Source: Fistulifera solaris (lineage: Eukaryota; Bacillariophyta; Bacillariophyceae; Naviculales; Stauroneidaceae). From it: a stretch of DNA of 64,000 nt. How positions within the stretch are numbered: the first letter of the stretch is position 1; each line of letters starts with the position of its first letter. The notes below the pieces were generated by a model. It was not told the DNA's origin and made no database searches. It saw only the letters and a list, made by a program, of their open reading frames with translations. The DNA lies in assembly GCA_030295235.1 (NCBI GenBank), contig AP026150.1, forward strand, positions 186,001 to 250,000. Direction: 5' to 3'. The position numbers and the translations under genes were made by a program. Shown piece by piece: positions 21,007 through 31,436 of the stretch.

Positions 21007-24000
21007 ATGAGGTTGTCTTGCTCTGTTCTCAACGTGGTGATTGCGGCGACTTGTCTCGTCTCCGTGGTCGATTCTTTTACCCCATCGCTTACCCGAATAG
21101 TGAGCACAGATGTAAGACAATCCAAAGTTGTATTACATGAGGGATCGGATTCTGGTTTTTCCTTGGGGAATTTGTTTGGGTCCGCCAGCGCTACGGCACC
21201 CTCGTTGCGCGGAAGCAAAACATTAGAGAGCCACCCTTCCGTACGCCCTCATATTTCTCCTCTCAACTTGTTATTACCCGAGGAGCGAAAGAGACGAGAA
21301 TCATTACCCTCTGATGCCAACAATATGCCATTGCCGTTTCATCCGGATGTCAAAAGTGGTGTTTTGTCGAATGGATTGCCCTATGTGATCTTGCCCAATC
21401 GTTCACCGCCCGGTCGTTTTGAAGCCCATTTGCAAGTCTTTTCGGGATCCGCCGACGAATTAGAACCACAACAGGGCATTGCGCACTTGACCGAGCATGT
21501 GGCTTACATGGGAAGCCGTAAGCGGGAACGTTTGTTTGGAACGGGTTCCCAAACGAACGCGTACACTGACTTTCATCACACGGTCTTTTATGCGGCCTGT
21601 CCGGTGCAAACTCCTCGTGGTGGTGTACCGATGCTTCCTATGGCACTGGACGCGCTGGTAGATGTCATGGAAGCTCGGGTCGAGCCAGGACGTTTGGAAA
21701 AGGAGCGTGCGGCAGTTTTGTCCGAAATGACCATGGTCAACACCATTGAATATCGTGTCGAATGCCAGATTCTTTCCACACTCCACCGTGAGAATCGTTT
21801 GGCGAAACGCTTCCCGATTGGGAAAGAAATCCTCATTCGAAATTGGAAGCCCAACGATGTCCGTACGTGGCATCGTACGCATTATCGTCCCGACAATGTT
21901 TTGTTGTATCTGGTGGGAGATGTGGACCCCAAGGAAGCGGAGAAAGTGATTGCGGAGAAATTTGGACACATTTCGGCCGATCAGCAAGCGGCCGATATCA
22001 AACCGTTTGAATTGAAACAGGCAGCGAGTGACTTGGCGGATGCTGTGGTGGCTGGGACGGTCAAGTCGCAACAATCGTGGCACTACCCCCCGGTTCGTCA
22101 TGATTGGTCTATCTTGGCGGATCACAAAGTGGATGATATGCCAGTCAAGCCTCTTGATTATGATATTCATTTACAGGACCCCTATCCGTTGGATGACAAG
22201 GTTGATCTTTTGGAGACGTGCGAAGTGGCGCCCGGTAAAGAAATCCGTCCCCACATTTTCCGTCACGAGCTGCTGCAAGCCTTTTCGCTTCATTTGTTCG
22301 CCAAGCGACCAGTGGAGCCTATCGTTGACTTGAAATCCTTTCAACGTAGTTTAGCGCGTCGTGTAGCTCTCGCCGCCCTGCAAATCCGTCTGAACGTTGG
22401 TGGGCGAAGCGACGATCCGGCCTTTACATTTGTGGAGTTCAATCAACTCGATTCTGCCCGAGAAGGCTGTGCTGTATGCAGTCTTGATTTGACTGCTGAA
22501 CCTCATCGCTGGAGAGATGCTATATGCAAATCCGTTTCCGAAATCCGCAAACTTGGTCTTTACGGTGTGACTCCTGGTGAGATGGAGCGTTACGCGTCAT
22601 CGCTCATGACGGACGCGGAGCAGCTCGCTGCACAGGGGGATCGAATTAGCAATGGAGATCAGCTTTCATATCTCATGGAAACGGTCGCGAATGGCCACAC
22701 TTTTATGTCTCCCATGCAGTCGTACCAAATGACAGCACGTGCCCTATCCACTATGACAGTTGAGCAAGTGAATGCGGCAGCCGCTGAGCTTTGCTCGCAT
22801 ATCACCAGCATGCATAAAGATGCTGATCCCATGAAGGGTCCTGCGATTGTGATTGCATGTACCCCCAAAGGAATCCCGGAAGACGATCCTGCATACTGTG
22901 ATGAGAAGAGCTTGGTCGAGACAGTGTACGAAGCTTGCCAACTTGAAGTTGAACCGGAAGAAGATGTTGTTGTTCCGCACACCCTTATCCCTGAAGATGA
23001 ATTAGTTCAAGCTTTGCAAAACCATCCTCCTGAGTGGTCTGGTGGCAAGTTCACGGACGGAACACCCAGCACTGCTCCAGATACGCTGACCCGTCCATTC
23101 ACATTAAGACGTCTTAGCAATGGAATACGAGTCGGGGTCGCTCAAAACCAAGCCGAGTCACAGCGTGGACACTTGCGTCTTGTAGCTCCCGGAGGAAGGG
23201 ATGCGGAAAAGAGACTTGGTTTCAAGAGGGGGACAATGTCGGTAGGTGCCCGCACCATGCAAGAAGGTGGAGCATTCGGTCCATGGACGAGGCAACAGGT
23301 GGAGCTCTTTGCGTCGACCACCTGCTGATGGTTGAAATCAACTGCAATGAGGAATCTTTGACTTTTGATTTCGTTTTTCCGACCACGAATGTTGGGAACG
23401 TTGGCTTCGGTGACGAAGTGCAGCTTGGAATTACGGGGACGGAGTCGGTGATGCAGATTGTTCGTGAGATTATTGTTGGGTTCAAGTGGGAAGCAGATGC
23501 ACTGGGCCGCAGTAAACAAAGTTTTCGTAGTCAACATGAAAGCTTACAGAAGAATTTGGAAGGCCTTAGCACGGAGAAAGTTACGGAGGCTTTGACCGGT
23601 TTGGACGGTCGATTCTTGTCCATCGATGTTGATTCAGTGAATAGTATTTCTCTCGAAGAAGCTCAAGCCGCTGTCATGTCACAGCTGCAGCCTTCTAATC
23701 TTGAAATTTCCACTGCTGGAGATTTTGACGTGGCCGAGGTCCTGGAACTGATTTACAAATACATCGGAACAATCCCTGCAGACGCAAACGCCCAGTTTAT
23801 AAAGGATGTGCTGAATGAACCGAAGTGGACGGCCCGCGTTCCTCTTCCTGAAGTTCCCGGGAGACACATTGAATTAGAGCTCCCCGATTCTGATCCCCGT
23901 GCAGTCGCGTACGTTGCCGGAGCAGCACCTAATGCCTGGGGCTTTTTAGCGGATGGAACAACGGTGGCCGAGCGCGTCCTTGCAGCCGACAAGCGCGCTT

Positions 24001-24602
24001 CCGACTTTGACAAGCGCCGCCGCTCACACCCTCTCTTTGCAAGTGCCGCCTTGATGCTGGTTTCCGAAATAACCAATCGAAGACTTTTCTCAACCGTTCG
24101 CGAGAGAAAGCAGTTGACGTACGATGCGAACTTTTCCTTCTCGGGTTTTGAGCGCTTACTAGGAGGTTGGTTCCTCGTTACTGTGACTGCATCCAAAGAG
24201 AAAGCCCAGTTAGCATTAGAAGCCTGTAAAGAAACACTTCATGCTTTGCGTAAATCAAGTCCAATTACAATTGACAATGTGGAATCAGCCAAACGAGTTG
24301 TTTTGAATCGCCACGAAGCCGAGTTGAGAACTACGGCTTACTGGACCCAACTGATGTCGGGTATTCAACAAGAGTCCATCCCCTTGAAAGGTCCACTCTC
24401 CGTCACTGACTTTCACGCGGTCGTCGAGTCTCTGACAACTCGTGATCTTCAGTTGACCCTCGAATGCTTGTCATTAGACGAAGACAAATTGTACACTGCT
24501 ATTGGAAAAACGGTACTACCCGAAGGCTCGGAAGTACCCGAAGAGCAACTCTCGCGAGCTCCCGTGATCGGAATGCGACGCGGAGGTGCATTGACCGGAT
24601 AA
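21007..24602 (+). CDS. plastid stromal processing peptidase (M16 metallopeptidase), frame broken at 23308-23310
   Basis: The zinc motif HLTEH (residues 160-164) and the following block MGSRKRERLFGTGSQTNAYT are typical of stromal processing peptidase, the M16 enzyme that removes transit peptides. The N-terminus is a signal peptide ending VVDSFTPS, a plastid-type cleavage site with F after it. The protein has two M16 halves, with the C-terminal half around RLFSTVRERKQLTYDANF. At 23308-23310 TTT lacks one T. Adding it gives QQVELFCVDHLLMVEINCNEE and a total of 1198 residues, normal for SPP. Without it the chain stops at 23328. The start is the ATG at 21007; the in-frame GTG upstream is not used. 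Confidence 0.92.
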
Positions 24603-24776
24603 ATCGAATCTAGCATGGATGTAGCTAACTTGAGAAACTAGTAGACTGAGTATTTTTTGAGAGTGCATCGCTAATCACTAATTACTCATGCTCGTGGAGC
24701 AATAAGGTTCACGATACGATGTCGCCAAGCAACTACTTTGCGCAGACTGTTTATCCTTATCTTACTCAATCAACCT

Positions 24777-25452
24777 TTAAATGAATATGAGAGCACCACT
24801 GATGGCCGCCGAGGCTCCAAACAGATAGTACGAAGACTGTTGCACGGCTTGATTTTCCAACATTTCTGGTTTCGCGTCCCACATGAAATGACGAATCGCC
24901 GCAAAGTAATGATACACAATGGGAAAACTCACGGCAAACTTGGCCGCCGCCGCCACGACCAAGCCTTGACTACCGATGGTTTGCATCAACGACAAGGACG
25001 TTCCGGTGCCTCCCACCAATTCCACCAATCCCAATCCAGCGCATCCCACCGACAAGGCACAACCCGTCACTCGATTGGTGATGGATGATAAAGCTACAGT
25101 GGGAAAGGCGTAGACCGTGACATGGGGACTCACGGGCCGTCCCATTTCTTTCATGCGTTTCGAGTAGTTCTAAAATAGAATATAGTAATAAAAATGGTAT
25201 CATGGAAGAGAAGTCATTGAGTGAGTCACATAGACAAGAAACGATGCCATCACGGACAGTCCTTTGATTCGACACGTCAAAAGCTATCGACTTCCTCGTC
25301 ATAGCATCATGTTTACGTACCAGCTGTTTATACTCTTCACCGCTCTGTTTGGAGAGAATTGTCATGGAGCGCATCATTTGGGATCGCAATACATTGTTTT
25401 GGGTAAATTTTTGAAGCATCTTAGACGACGAGGTGGCATTCAATGCGTTCAT
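24777..25452 (-). CDS. SDHC: succinate dehydrogenase cytochrome b subunit (SDHC/SDH3), one intron
   Basis: Exons 25452-25321 and 25169-24777 join to 174 residues. A basic mitochondrial presequence is followed by the family signature RPVSPHVTVYAFPTVALSSITNRVTG and three membrane segments. The sequence HYFAAIRHFMWD holds the heme-ligand region. SDHC anchors complex II in the inner mitochondrial membrane and helps form the quinone site. The 151-nt intron (25170-25320) joins EEYKQL to NYSKRMKEMGRP, the expected sequence before the signature. It is the longest intron in the window. Confidence 0.92.
25170..25320 (-). other. intron of SDHC
   Basis: The 151-nt GT-AG intron has donor GTACGT and an AT-rich acceptor (TTCTATTTTAG). 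Splicing restores the conserved run into the SDHC signature. Confidence 0.85.
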
Positions 25453-26019
25453 GATGATTGATTCTTGATAATGGATACAAAAAAGCAGTCAAATAATCAA
25501 TCCGTTCCTGTTGTTGTTGTTGCGGCGTTGCCAAAAAGTATTCTTCGCATTTCGCATCATGGCGTTTGTGTCGGCGAAAGAAGAAGAAGGTTCGGGTCAT
25601 AACAATAAGATCCAGTTCAGAATGAAGCGGTGGACGGACAGACGCATAGTACGAGAAATGCACGTAACTCCATGCACCGCATCACCTACTGCATGTTGCA
25701 CAGTCACGTCAGCATGACGTCGTGCTGGTCCGTCACGGTGCGGTCTTTTGCGGCGGCAACGCGAACGCAGCAATAGAGGTAACGCAACAACCTTTTGCAA
25801 TAAAATAACATCTTGTTTGTTATTGGAAAGGTAAGAGGGCTCTTTTTGTGAGTGTACAAATTTCAATATTCTTGTAAATTGACGGACGATTGGGAATAAA
25901 AGCAGTGCATTGAACTTGCTTAAGCCGAGTGGAGGATTGTGGGCGTCGTGGGGAGAGGTAGTGCAAAATGCGAAGGGATCGGAATATCTCACACTAATCC
26001 TTCCTTTCTCAGTTCTACC
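25453..26019. other. 567-bp divergent intergenic region
   Basis: This lies between the SDHC start and the small membrane-protein gene, which diverge. It contains GTT and GAA short runs only. A CTTTCTCAG just before 26020 could be a 5'-leader intron acceptor. Both neighbours may be mitochondrial, so co-regulation is possible but not shown. Confidence 0.35.
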
Positions 26020-26250
26020 ATGACATTGGTCAACAAAAATCCCTTCCTGTTTGGACCGGGTCCGGTCAAGAGAATCCCTTCGGGTGCCTTTACGCAGTAC
26101 GGCCGTATGCCTCCCTTGCAGGGATTCAGCTTGGCGGCCGCGCAAGGTGTTGCCTTGGCCTTGACGGTCAGTTTTGCGTACAAAACCTTCTTCGGCGATC
26201 CGCAAGTGAAACAAATCGAAAATTATTACAGAGAAAATCCTCCGCGTTAA
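26020..26250 (+). CDS. small single-membrane-segment protein, possible respiratory-chain subunit
   Basis: The 76-residue product has a basic, Gly/Pro-rich N-terminal half, one hydrophobic segment (FSLAAAQGVALALTVSFAY) and a short tail DPQVKQIENYYRENPPR. This size and the pattern after the membrane segment recall small cytochrome-oxidase subunits of the VIc type, and the gene lies head-to-head with SDHC. I cannot confirm the family by eye. A GTG-initiated longer frame exists upstream, but the ATG at 26020 gives a compact protein. Confidence 0.6.
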   Translation: MTLVNKNPFLFGPGPVKRIPSGAFTQYGRMPPLQGFSLAAAQGVALALTVSFAYKTFFGDPQVKQIENYYRENPPR

Positions 26251-26620
26251 ACATCGTGATGAGACGAAGAGTAGATCTAACTCATATTGTAGCGGAGCAA
26301 AAATTGACGAGAGTCGTCTTTTTAAGTTCAGATAGCTTGACTAGCTTCTCGCCTCGCAAATAGATGCTTACAAAGTACTGGTTTGTAGTTTTTTCCTTGA
26401 TAGCTTTAAAAACGTAATGCGCTCCCCGACTAGTAAACGCTCATTATGCACCTCTCGTCGCTCCGCGTCTCACCGCTACAGTTCGATAACCTCATCTGCT
26501 TTCGATGAAGACGCGTTTGTATTTTTTATTGGTGGTCTTCGACTCTACAAACCTTGCTTTATTCAACACTTCAACAACTTATAGCCCATACTATAAGCAC
26601 GTAATTAGCATAACAGAGAA
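26251..26620. other. 370-bp intergenic stretch, nothing recognised
   Basis: This stretch lies between two plus-strand genes. It is AT-rich with no repeat, RNA gene or convincing ORF. Confidence 0.4.
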
Positions 26621-27202
26621 ATGTCAAAATCACCACCAAAATTGGTGGGTTTGGGGATCATCGGGAAAAACAATGCTCCTCTTTACATGTGCGATTGTGT
26701 TGCCCTCGTAGACCCTTCCGCGTCCTCCCAACAAGATGGTGATTTCTACGGATTTTCCCAAACTTCATCGGCGGCGCAAAATCAAAGCCTGTCGGTACAA
26801 AATCAATTATTGATGCACGCTGCCTTGGATCAAGTGGATGATTTTATTGAAACCGTTCACGGGGAAGTGCGCAGTCCTTTTTCGGGCATGCCCGTGCGAA
26901 AAAAGCCCAACCCTGCACTGGGTCCACATTATTTAGGTATTTTACTCGATTTGGGAGAATTTCAGGTACATGGTTATATTACGGCTACAAATATAAAAAT
27001 GATGGCCTTGACCAAAGGTGCGAAACAAGGCGATGCCGTGCGTTCGTTACTAGAAACCATTCATTCCATGTGGATTGCGTACACGATGAATCCTTTTCAC
27101 ACCGTACGTGAGTTGGTGACGATCGAATCAACGACATTTGATCAGAAGATTCAGCGGGCGGTTCGAACGTATGCGGGTGTATCAACAACGATTGCCGAGT
27201 AA
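26621..27202 (+). CDS. TRAPPC2L: TRAPP complex subunit 2-like protein
   Basis: The 193-residue protein carries the sedlin-like (longin) fold pattern of TRAPPC2L: IGKNNAPLYMCD near the start, LLMHAALDQVDDFIE, YLGILLDLGEFQVHGYITATNIKMMAL, and SLLETIHSMWIAYTMNPFHTV. A 50-residue Ser/Gln-rich insertion follows the first strand. TRAPP complexes tether vesicles at the Golgi and activate Rab GTPases. Start at 26621 is the first ATG of the frame before the conserved strand. It ends 111 bp from the convergent PPIase gene. Confidence 0.85.
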   Translation: MSKSPPKLVGLGIIGKNNAPLYMCDCVALVDPSASSQQDGDFYGFSQTSSAAQNQSLSVQNQLLMHAALDQVDDFIETVHGEVRSPFSGMPVRKKPNPALGPHYLGILLDLGEFQVHGYITATNIKMMALTKGAKQGDAVRSLLETIHSMWIAYTMNPFHTVRELVTIESTTFDQKIQRAVRTYAGVSTTIAE

Positions 27203-27313
27203 TAGAATAATCACCCCAAGTCTCTCGAGTCAAAATCCTTTTTGATTTCGTCTTCGAATTCACGTTTTCTAGCTCGTTATGTGTAGAATGCTGCCTTAGT
27301 GCTTCGCGTTTTA

Positions 27314-27943
27314 CTAGACGAACCGGGAGACGACTTCGGCTAGTATCCCTCCGGCCAGAAATGCATAAAACCAAAAGGCAATCTGACCAGTCACAAAGGA
27401 AAGATCGGCATTACCTACTTGGGTGGAAGGTATCAATGTACTTTCATTGTTTTCCGAATTTCGGATTAATTTGGTATTTGTTCCGTCTAATTTGGGACAG
27501 TTGGTGCGTTCGGACACCAACAGTAAATGCGTACCGAATTCCGTATGAATCGGACCTTCCACAACACCCAGACGCACTTCAAAGCAGGCTTTATCCAACT
27601 GAGCCGATCGGCAATAACCTTGTGGTACCAATTCACCAATTAAACCGCCCCGAACATTGGTCGTCTCGTCGCGACTGTAACGTTGTGCGGCTTCCTCAAA
27701 GGCATCGACGATGTATTGATCACTGTTGCGGATCTTCTGTTTGAGAATGAGACAAAGTTCGTCACTGTTGGGTGGCAACAGAATATGACGTGCCGTCACA
27801 CGACGTGTGAGTGCCAAGTAATCGCGTTGAATACGTTGCAGGGGTTCCCAAAGGGAGAGAGCCGTTGTGCTGACTGGTAACGACGAAAAGAGTGCGAGAA
27901 GCAACGTCCACGACAACAAAAGGACAAGCTGCGGTTGCCTCAT
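27314..27943 (-). CDS. parvulin-type peptidyl-prolyl isomerase, membrane anchored
   Basis: The 209-residue product has a signal peptide (LVLLLSWTLLLALFSSLP), a PpiC/parvulin core (RHILLPPNSDE, FEEAAQRYSRDETTNVRGGLIGELVPQG, GPIHTEFGTHLLLV) and a C-terminal membrane segment (IAFWFYAFLAGGILAEVV). Parvulins isomerise X-Pro bonds. The leader suggests action in the secretory route or plastid lumen. In-frame ATGs upstream are ignored because the signal peptide begins at 27943. The active-site Cys/Ser pattern is not fully clear by eye. Confidence 0.8.
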   Translation of the reverse strand: MRQPQLVLLLSWTLLLALFSSLPVSTTALSLWEPLQRIQRDYLALTRRVTARHILLPPNSDELCLILKQKIRNSDQYIVDAFEEAAQRYSRDETTNVRGGLIGELVPQGYCRSAQLDKACFEVRLGVVEGPIHTEFGTHLLLVSERTNCPKLDGTNTKLIRNSENNESTLIPSTQVGNADLSFVTGQIAFWFYAFLAGGILAEVVSRFV

Positions 27944-28283
27944 GACAAGAAATAAAGACGTTGTTTCTCCAAGAATCAAAGGTGGTAACAAGCAGGCACA
28001 ATAACAAATGCCTCGCGATATAAATGCGTTTATAATGTTTGATGTGTTTGTTGCGATATGTACAGTATTGGTTTCGTTGAGTGTTCGCACGGTAGAGTTA
28101 GAGGTAAATCATCTCAACGACAAATAATAATGGAGTCTAAAATTATTACTAGTTCCAAGTACTCGTGGGATGATCAAAACATTTAATGCAATGTCGAGGA
28201 TCAAGCCAACTAGATCTAACTTACATCGTGGCATGGCTTCCAACGCAAACACAAGCATTTTGTGAAGAAATTCTGTAGCTGCC

Positions 28284-29060
28284 TTAGTAGAAAAGACTGC
28301 TCAGCAACGTCAACGCGAACATTCCCATGCCCACAGATGCAACCCCAGAGCCTTCCGAGGATCCATCCGTACAATTTGGGGGAACAAAAGATCCGTAGTC
28401 CACTCGACTGACACTTTCACACGAATCGACCGACAAATCTTGAATTTGTTGCCAAAGCGGCTGGCACACTTCGAGGGATGTGTCGTTGGTTGTACTACAA
28501 AGTGCTTCCCGAGCCGCCGCTTGTTCTTGAATGAGTGATGCCTTTTGTGCCACATGCAATTGCGAACAGACGCGACCGAGTTCTTCGGGATTCAAGACAA
28601 AGAATATACCAAATTCATTCCAGCACAGATCATCCGATACCGAGCAATTTACAATCTGTCCCTGCGTACCGGGGACCGTCGGATTCAATTCCAAAGTTTC
28701 GTTATGAAAGAAATCAGGGTACATAATCCGGACCGATTGTGCTGCCGAGCTATTGTCGCTGCGTACAAATAAGGTGAGCAATGTATTGGAAGCGTTGTTC
28801 TCATTGGCATAAGGACAAATCCCCCACATGCGATCTTTGGGAACAGCCGCTTGTGAAATGTTGAGAGCTTGTAAGCAGGTTTCATTGGCTCGATACCATG
28901 CTTGTAAAGTGGACTTTTCTTCGTAAACACTGTAGACAGAGCAGTCTTCGTCTTCACGTAGCGGCGCCGTGTTGAAGAGACAGGCCTCACATTTTGGCTC
29001 GGCATCGGTTCTGGCTGTCCATAGAAAAACGAAAAAAAGGATCTTTACGTATGACTTCAT
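28284..29060 (-). CDS. secreted Cys-rich glycoprotein, possibly GPI-anchored, function unknown
   Basis: The 258-residue protein starts with a signal peptide (YVKILFFVFLWTARTDA), then CEACLFNTAPL, about 14 cysteines and many NxS/T sites. It ends in a Ser/Gly-rich spacer and a short hydrophobic tail (VASVGMGMFALTLLSSLFY) as in GPI-anchor signals. I recognise no catalytic or binding domain. A cell-surface or frustule-associated role is possible but is only inferred from the end signals. Confidence 0.7.
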   Translation of the reverse strand: MKSYVKILFFVFLWTARTDAEPKCEACLFNTAPLREDEDCSVYSVYEEKSTLQAWYRANETCLQALNISQAAVPKDRMWGICPYANENNASNTLLTLFVRSDNSSAAQSVRIMYPDFFHNETLELNPTVPGTQGQIVNCSVSDDLCWNEFGIFFVLNPEELGRVCSQLHVAQKASLIQEQAAAREALCSTTNDTSLEVCQPLWQQIQDLSVDSCESVSRVDYGSFVPPNCTDGSSEGSGVASVGMGMFALTLLSSLFY

Positions 29061-29527
29061 AACACGGAACGAGTTTTGGATATGAAGGTTATCTTCGCTT
29101 GTTCAAAAGTTGTTGATCTTTCATTAACTTCTGTCAACATTCAACATCGATAAAATGAAGAAAATGTCTTGGCTTTCCATTTTTTCAATAATCGACGAGC
29201 CGGTTTTCAGTACACCTTGAAGCATTCACTATCAGGGATAAAGTACTTATGTCCCTCTGCAATGTCCCGAAAAAAGATATAACCGGTACTGATTTGTAAT
29301 TATGAAACAATATTAGGACGTCCGGCACCGAAGCAGAGCCAGTATCCTTATAGTGCCGCGCAACCCCACGACTTCTTCATTTCCATTCAGCCCGAAACCG
29401 ACGAAACGTATTTAGCTTATTGTTATTGCTTCATTGGAATCAACAAAATCAAAGCAATTCATTACGATTCTTCCATACTCGTCATCTTTATTCGTTCCAA
29501 AGCCTTGATCGACGAATCCCTCACAAC
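29061..29527. other. 467-bp divergent intergenic region
   Basis: This holds the 5' regions of the secreted protein (minus) and the EF-hand protein (plus). No repeat or RNA gene is seen. An in-frame ATG at 29420 would extend the EF-hand protein by 36 residues, but that extension has no conserved look. Confidence 0.4.
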
Positions 29528-30058
29528 ATGACTAGCTCCCCACCAATTCACACGGCGCCTACCGATTTCGGATTCGATTCCAATGACACCAACCCGAGCA
29601 CATTCCGTTTCAGCAAGGCGGAAGTCGAAGACCTCCGCTTTTCGTTTCGCTTGTTGGATGTCTCGAAAGCAGGAAAAGTCGCTCGGACTGATTTAATCAG
29701 CCTACTTTCGGAGCTATCCTTGGCGGGGGAGCAGCCATCCAGTAACGTGCATCGCCTTTTGAACGCCGCCCAAGCATCGACGGCCGAGTCCTTGACAGAG
29801 GAGGATTTCATCGATTTGGTCTTTTCGGCCTCTTCCAAGGACGAGCGCTCGGAAATTGAAAAAGTTTTTGACATGTTTAGTAACGGTAAGGAATACATTA
29901 CGTTGGAAGACCTGGCCAGAGTCGCCGACGACTTGGGGGAAATCATGAGTGAAGAGGAACTGCGCGAAATGTTGACGCGTGCGGCGCCCGACAACAACAA
30001 TGGGAAAGTGACATTACAAGAGTTTACCGAAGTGATGAATCGAAAGCTGTTTCGGTAA
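29528..30058 (+). CDS. centrin/calmodulin-like EF-hand protein with degenerate calcium loops
   Basis: The 176-residue protein has four EF-hand-like helices: FRFSKAEVEDLRFSFRLLDVS, LTEEDFIDLVFSA, IEKVFDMFSNGKEYITLEDLARV and LREMLTRAAPDNNNGKVTLQEFTEVMNR. The order and spacing (E-K-V-F-D-M-F, then ITLEDL) resemble centrin/caltractin. The calcium loops are poor. The first lacks most acidic ligands, and the last has P where the first ligand D is expected. It may therefore bind little calcium and act as a structural partner of centrosome or export complexes. Start at 29528 gives a normal-size centrin. Confidence 0.75.
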   Translation: MTSSPPIHTAPTDFGFDSNDTNPSTFRFSKAEVEDLRFSFRLLDVSKAGKVARTDLISLLSELSLAGEQPSSNVHRLLNAAQASTAESLTEEDFIDLVFSASSKDERSEIEKVFDMFSNGKEYITLEDLARVADDLGEIMSEEELREMLTRAAPDNNNGKVTLQEFTEVMNRKLFR

Positions 30059-30203
30059 AAGGGTCAAGGTTGTGAAATATCAAAAAAAAAACAGTAGCAT
30101 AGTGTTCCTCAATAATCATTGCAATGAATCCCGTGGAATTCATACAAAAACAAATAAAACAAGTATGCAATCTAGGCTCGTTTCACTATTATGCGGCATG
30201 ACC

Positions 30204-30976
30204 TTAATAACGTTCCAAGAGTTGTTGCACGACATCACGGGGCGCATAAACAAACATGGTCGCCGGGTACACTGCCGATCCCCATAAAGGATGCTCTAAA
30301 ATCTTGCAAAACCCGGCACTGTACGATCGGTAACCCAAACAACATTCCATACCATCCACTTCCGAGTAAACCTTGTTGCAATTCAAAGTGAGCATCGGCA
30401 GGCCACTGCAGGGATCAATAAAGTCTGTAGAAAAGGAAGAAAAATAAGTGTTTTTCTATATGCACACGAACTCACACACCATTAGACACATACACATAAT
30501 ACACACGCACCTGCCCAATAACCAGCCTGTTGAAGTTTGCGACAGAAATCGTTGGCAAATTCCATAAAGACATTCAGACACCGATCCTTTTCTTGTTCAA
30601 TCTTGTCACCAATGGCGACTAAATCTTCTACGGCATGTTGGTTGGTCGGAATGGCAAGAAATTCACACGTTTCATCCGCAGGTAATGTTAAATTTTCTTC
30701 CGGAAACACGTGATGAAATTCACGGAGGAGTGGCTATAAAGAAGAAGAGAGAAAAAGTTCAGATGAACCGACAGGAAGAATCCAGCAAAAGTGCGTACAC
30801 TCGTACTCCATTGACATCTCTCTCGCGCTCACTGCAAGCATAGAGCGACTTACTTTGGGCAACGTGTGCATCGATACTTCCAGTGGACTGGTCGACGGAT
30901 TTAATTGGAGTGAATACGGTCCCCACAGTGTGGACGACGTTTGTCCGTATTCGGCGCGCGTCTTGCCAGTACTCAT
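30204..30976 (-). CDS. MMADHC: MMADHC (CblD) homologue, cobalamin trafficking, two introns
   Basis: Exons 30976-30854, 30733-30511 and 30424-30204 join to 188 residues. The hallmark of MMADHC is clear at the second junction and after: LQQAGYWADFIDPCSGLPM, then CCLGYRSYSAGFCKILEHPLWGSAVYP. In animals MMADHC works with MMACHC to pass cobalamin to methionine synthase and methylmalonyl-CoA mutase. The N-terminal part is shorter than in the human protein and has only a weak targeting look. Diatoms commonly depend on external B12, so the gene fits a B12-using lifestyle. Confidence 0.88.
30425..30510 (-). other. intron 2 of MMADHC
   Basis: The 86-nt GT-AG intron (donor GTGCGT, acceptor TTCTACAG) joins GYWA to DFIDP, the most conserved spot of the family. 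Confidence 0.85.
30734..30853 (-). other. intron 1 of MMADHC
   Basis: The 120-nt GT-AG intron (donor GTAAGT, acceptor CTTTATAG) joins HTLPK to PLLREFHHVFPEE in phase 0. Confidence 0.85.
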
Positions 30977-31436
30977 CGTGAAAAACAAGAAATAAACGGT
31001 TTCAATGAAAAGAAGTAATAACAAAGGAAACAAATAATGGACGTCAGGTTGCTGTATTGTCAATAGACACCTCCGTCTATTTCTGATCGCTTCATATTTC
31101 GCATCTCACTTTTTTTTCTTCGTCGTCGTCGGCAGTCTCGAATGCAGTCTTGGAAGATCGGGACTCTCCTCTCATCGCTGAGACGCGCTCCGATACCTCT
31201 CTAGCCATCGCAACGGTAATAGTTGCCCTCTTGGTGTCAAAGAACGACCATGAAAAACGAAAAAAAAAAGAGTTCTGATACTGATGATCACTTTTCATGA
31301 CATCCTATTGACAAGAAAAAGAACACTTTTTGTGTTCTGCGAAAGCCATTTTCTTGTTGAACTACTTATTGCATCGATTGGATTTCGACTTGGAGTCGTT
31401 TGACGCTATAAAATAAGACAATAACTACAGAATACT
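30977..31436. other. 460-bp divergent intergenic region
   Basis: This lies between the MMADHC and glutaryl-CoA dehydrogenase starts. A 68-codon minus-strand ORF (31092-31298) is Phe- and charge-rich without family features, so I do not call it. No other structure is seen. Confidence 0.4.

Noticed and set aside
23283-24602. Separate second M16 peptidase gene
   Set aside because: The piece begins in mid-domain, and the preceding frame joins it perfectly with one added T. It is the C-terminal half of the stromal processing peptidase.
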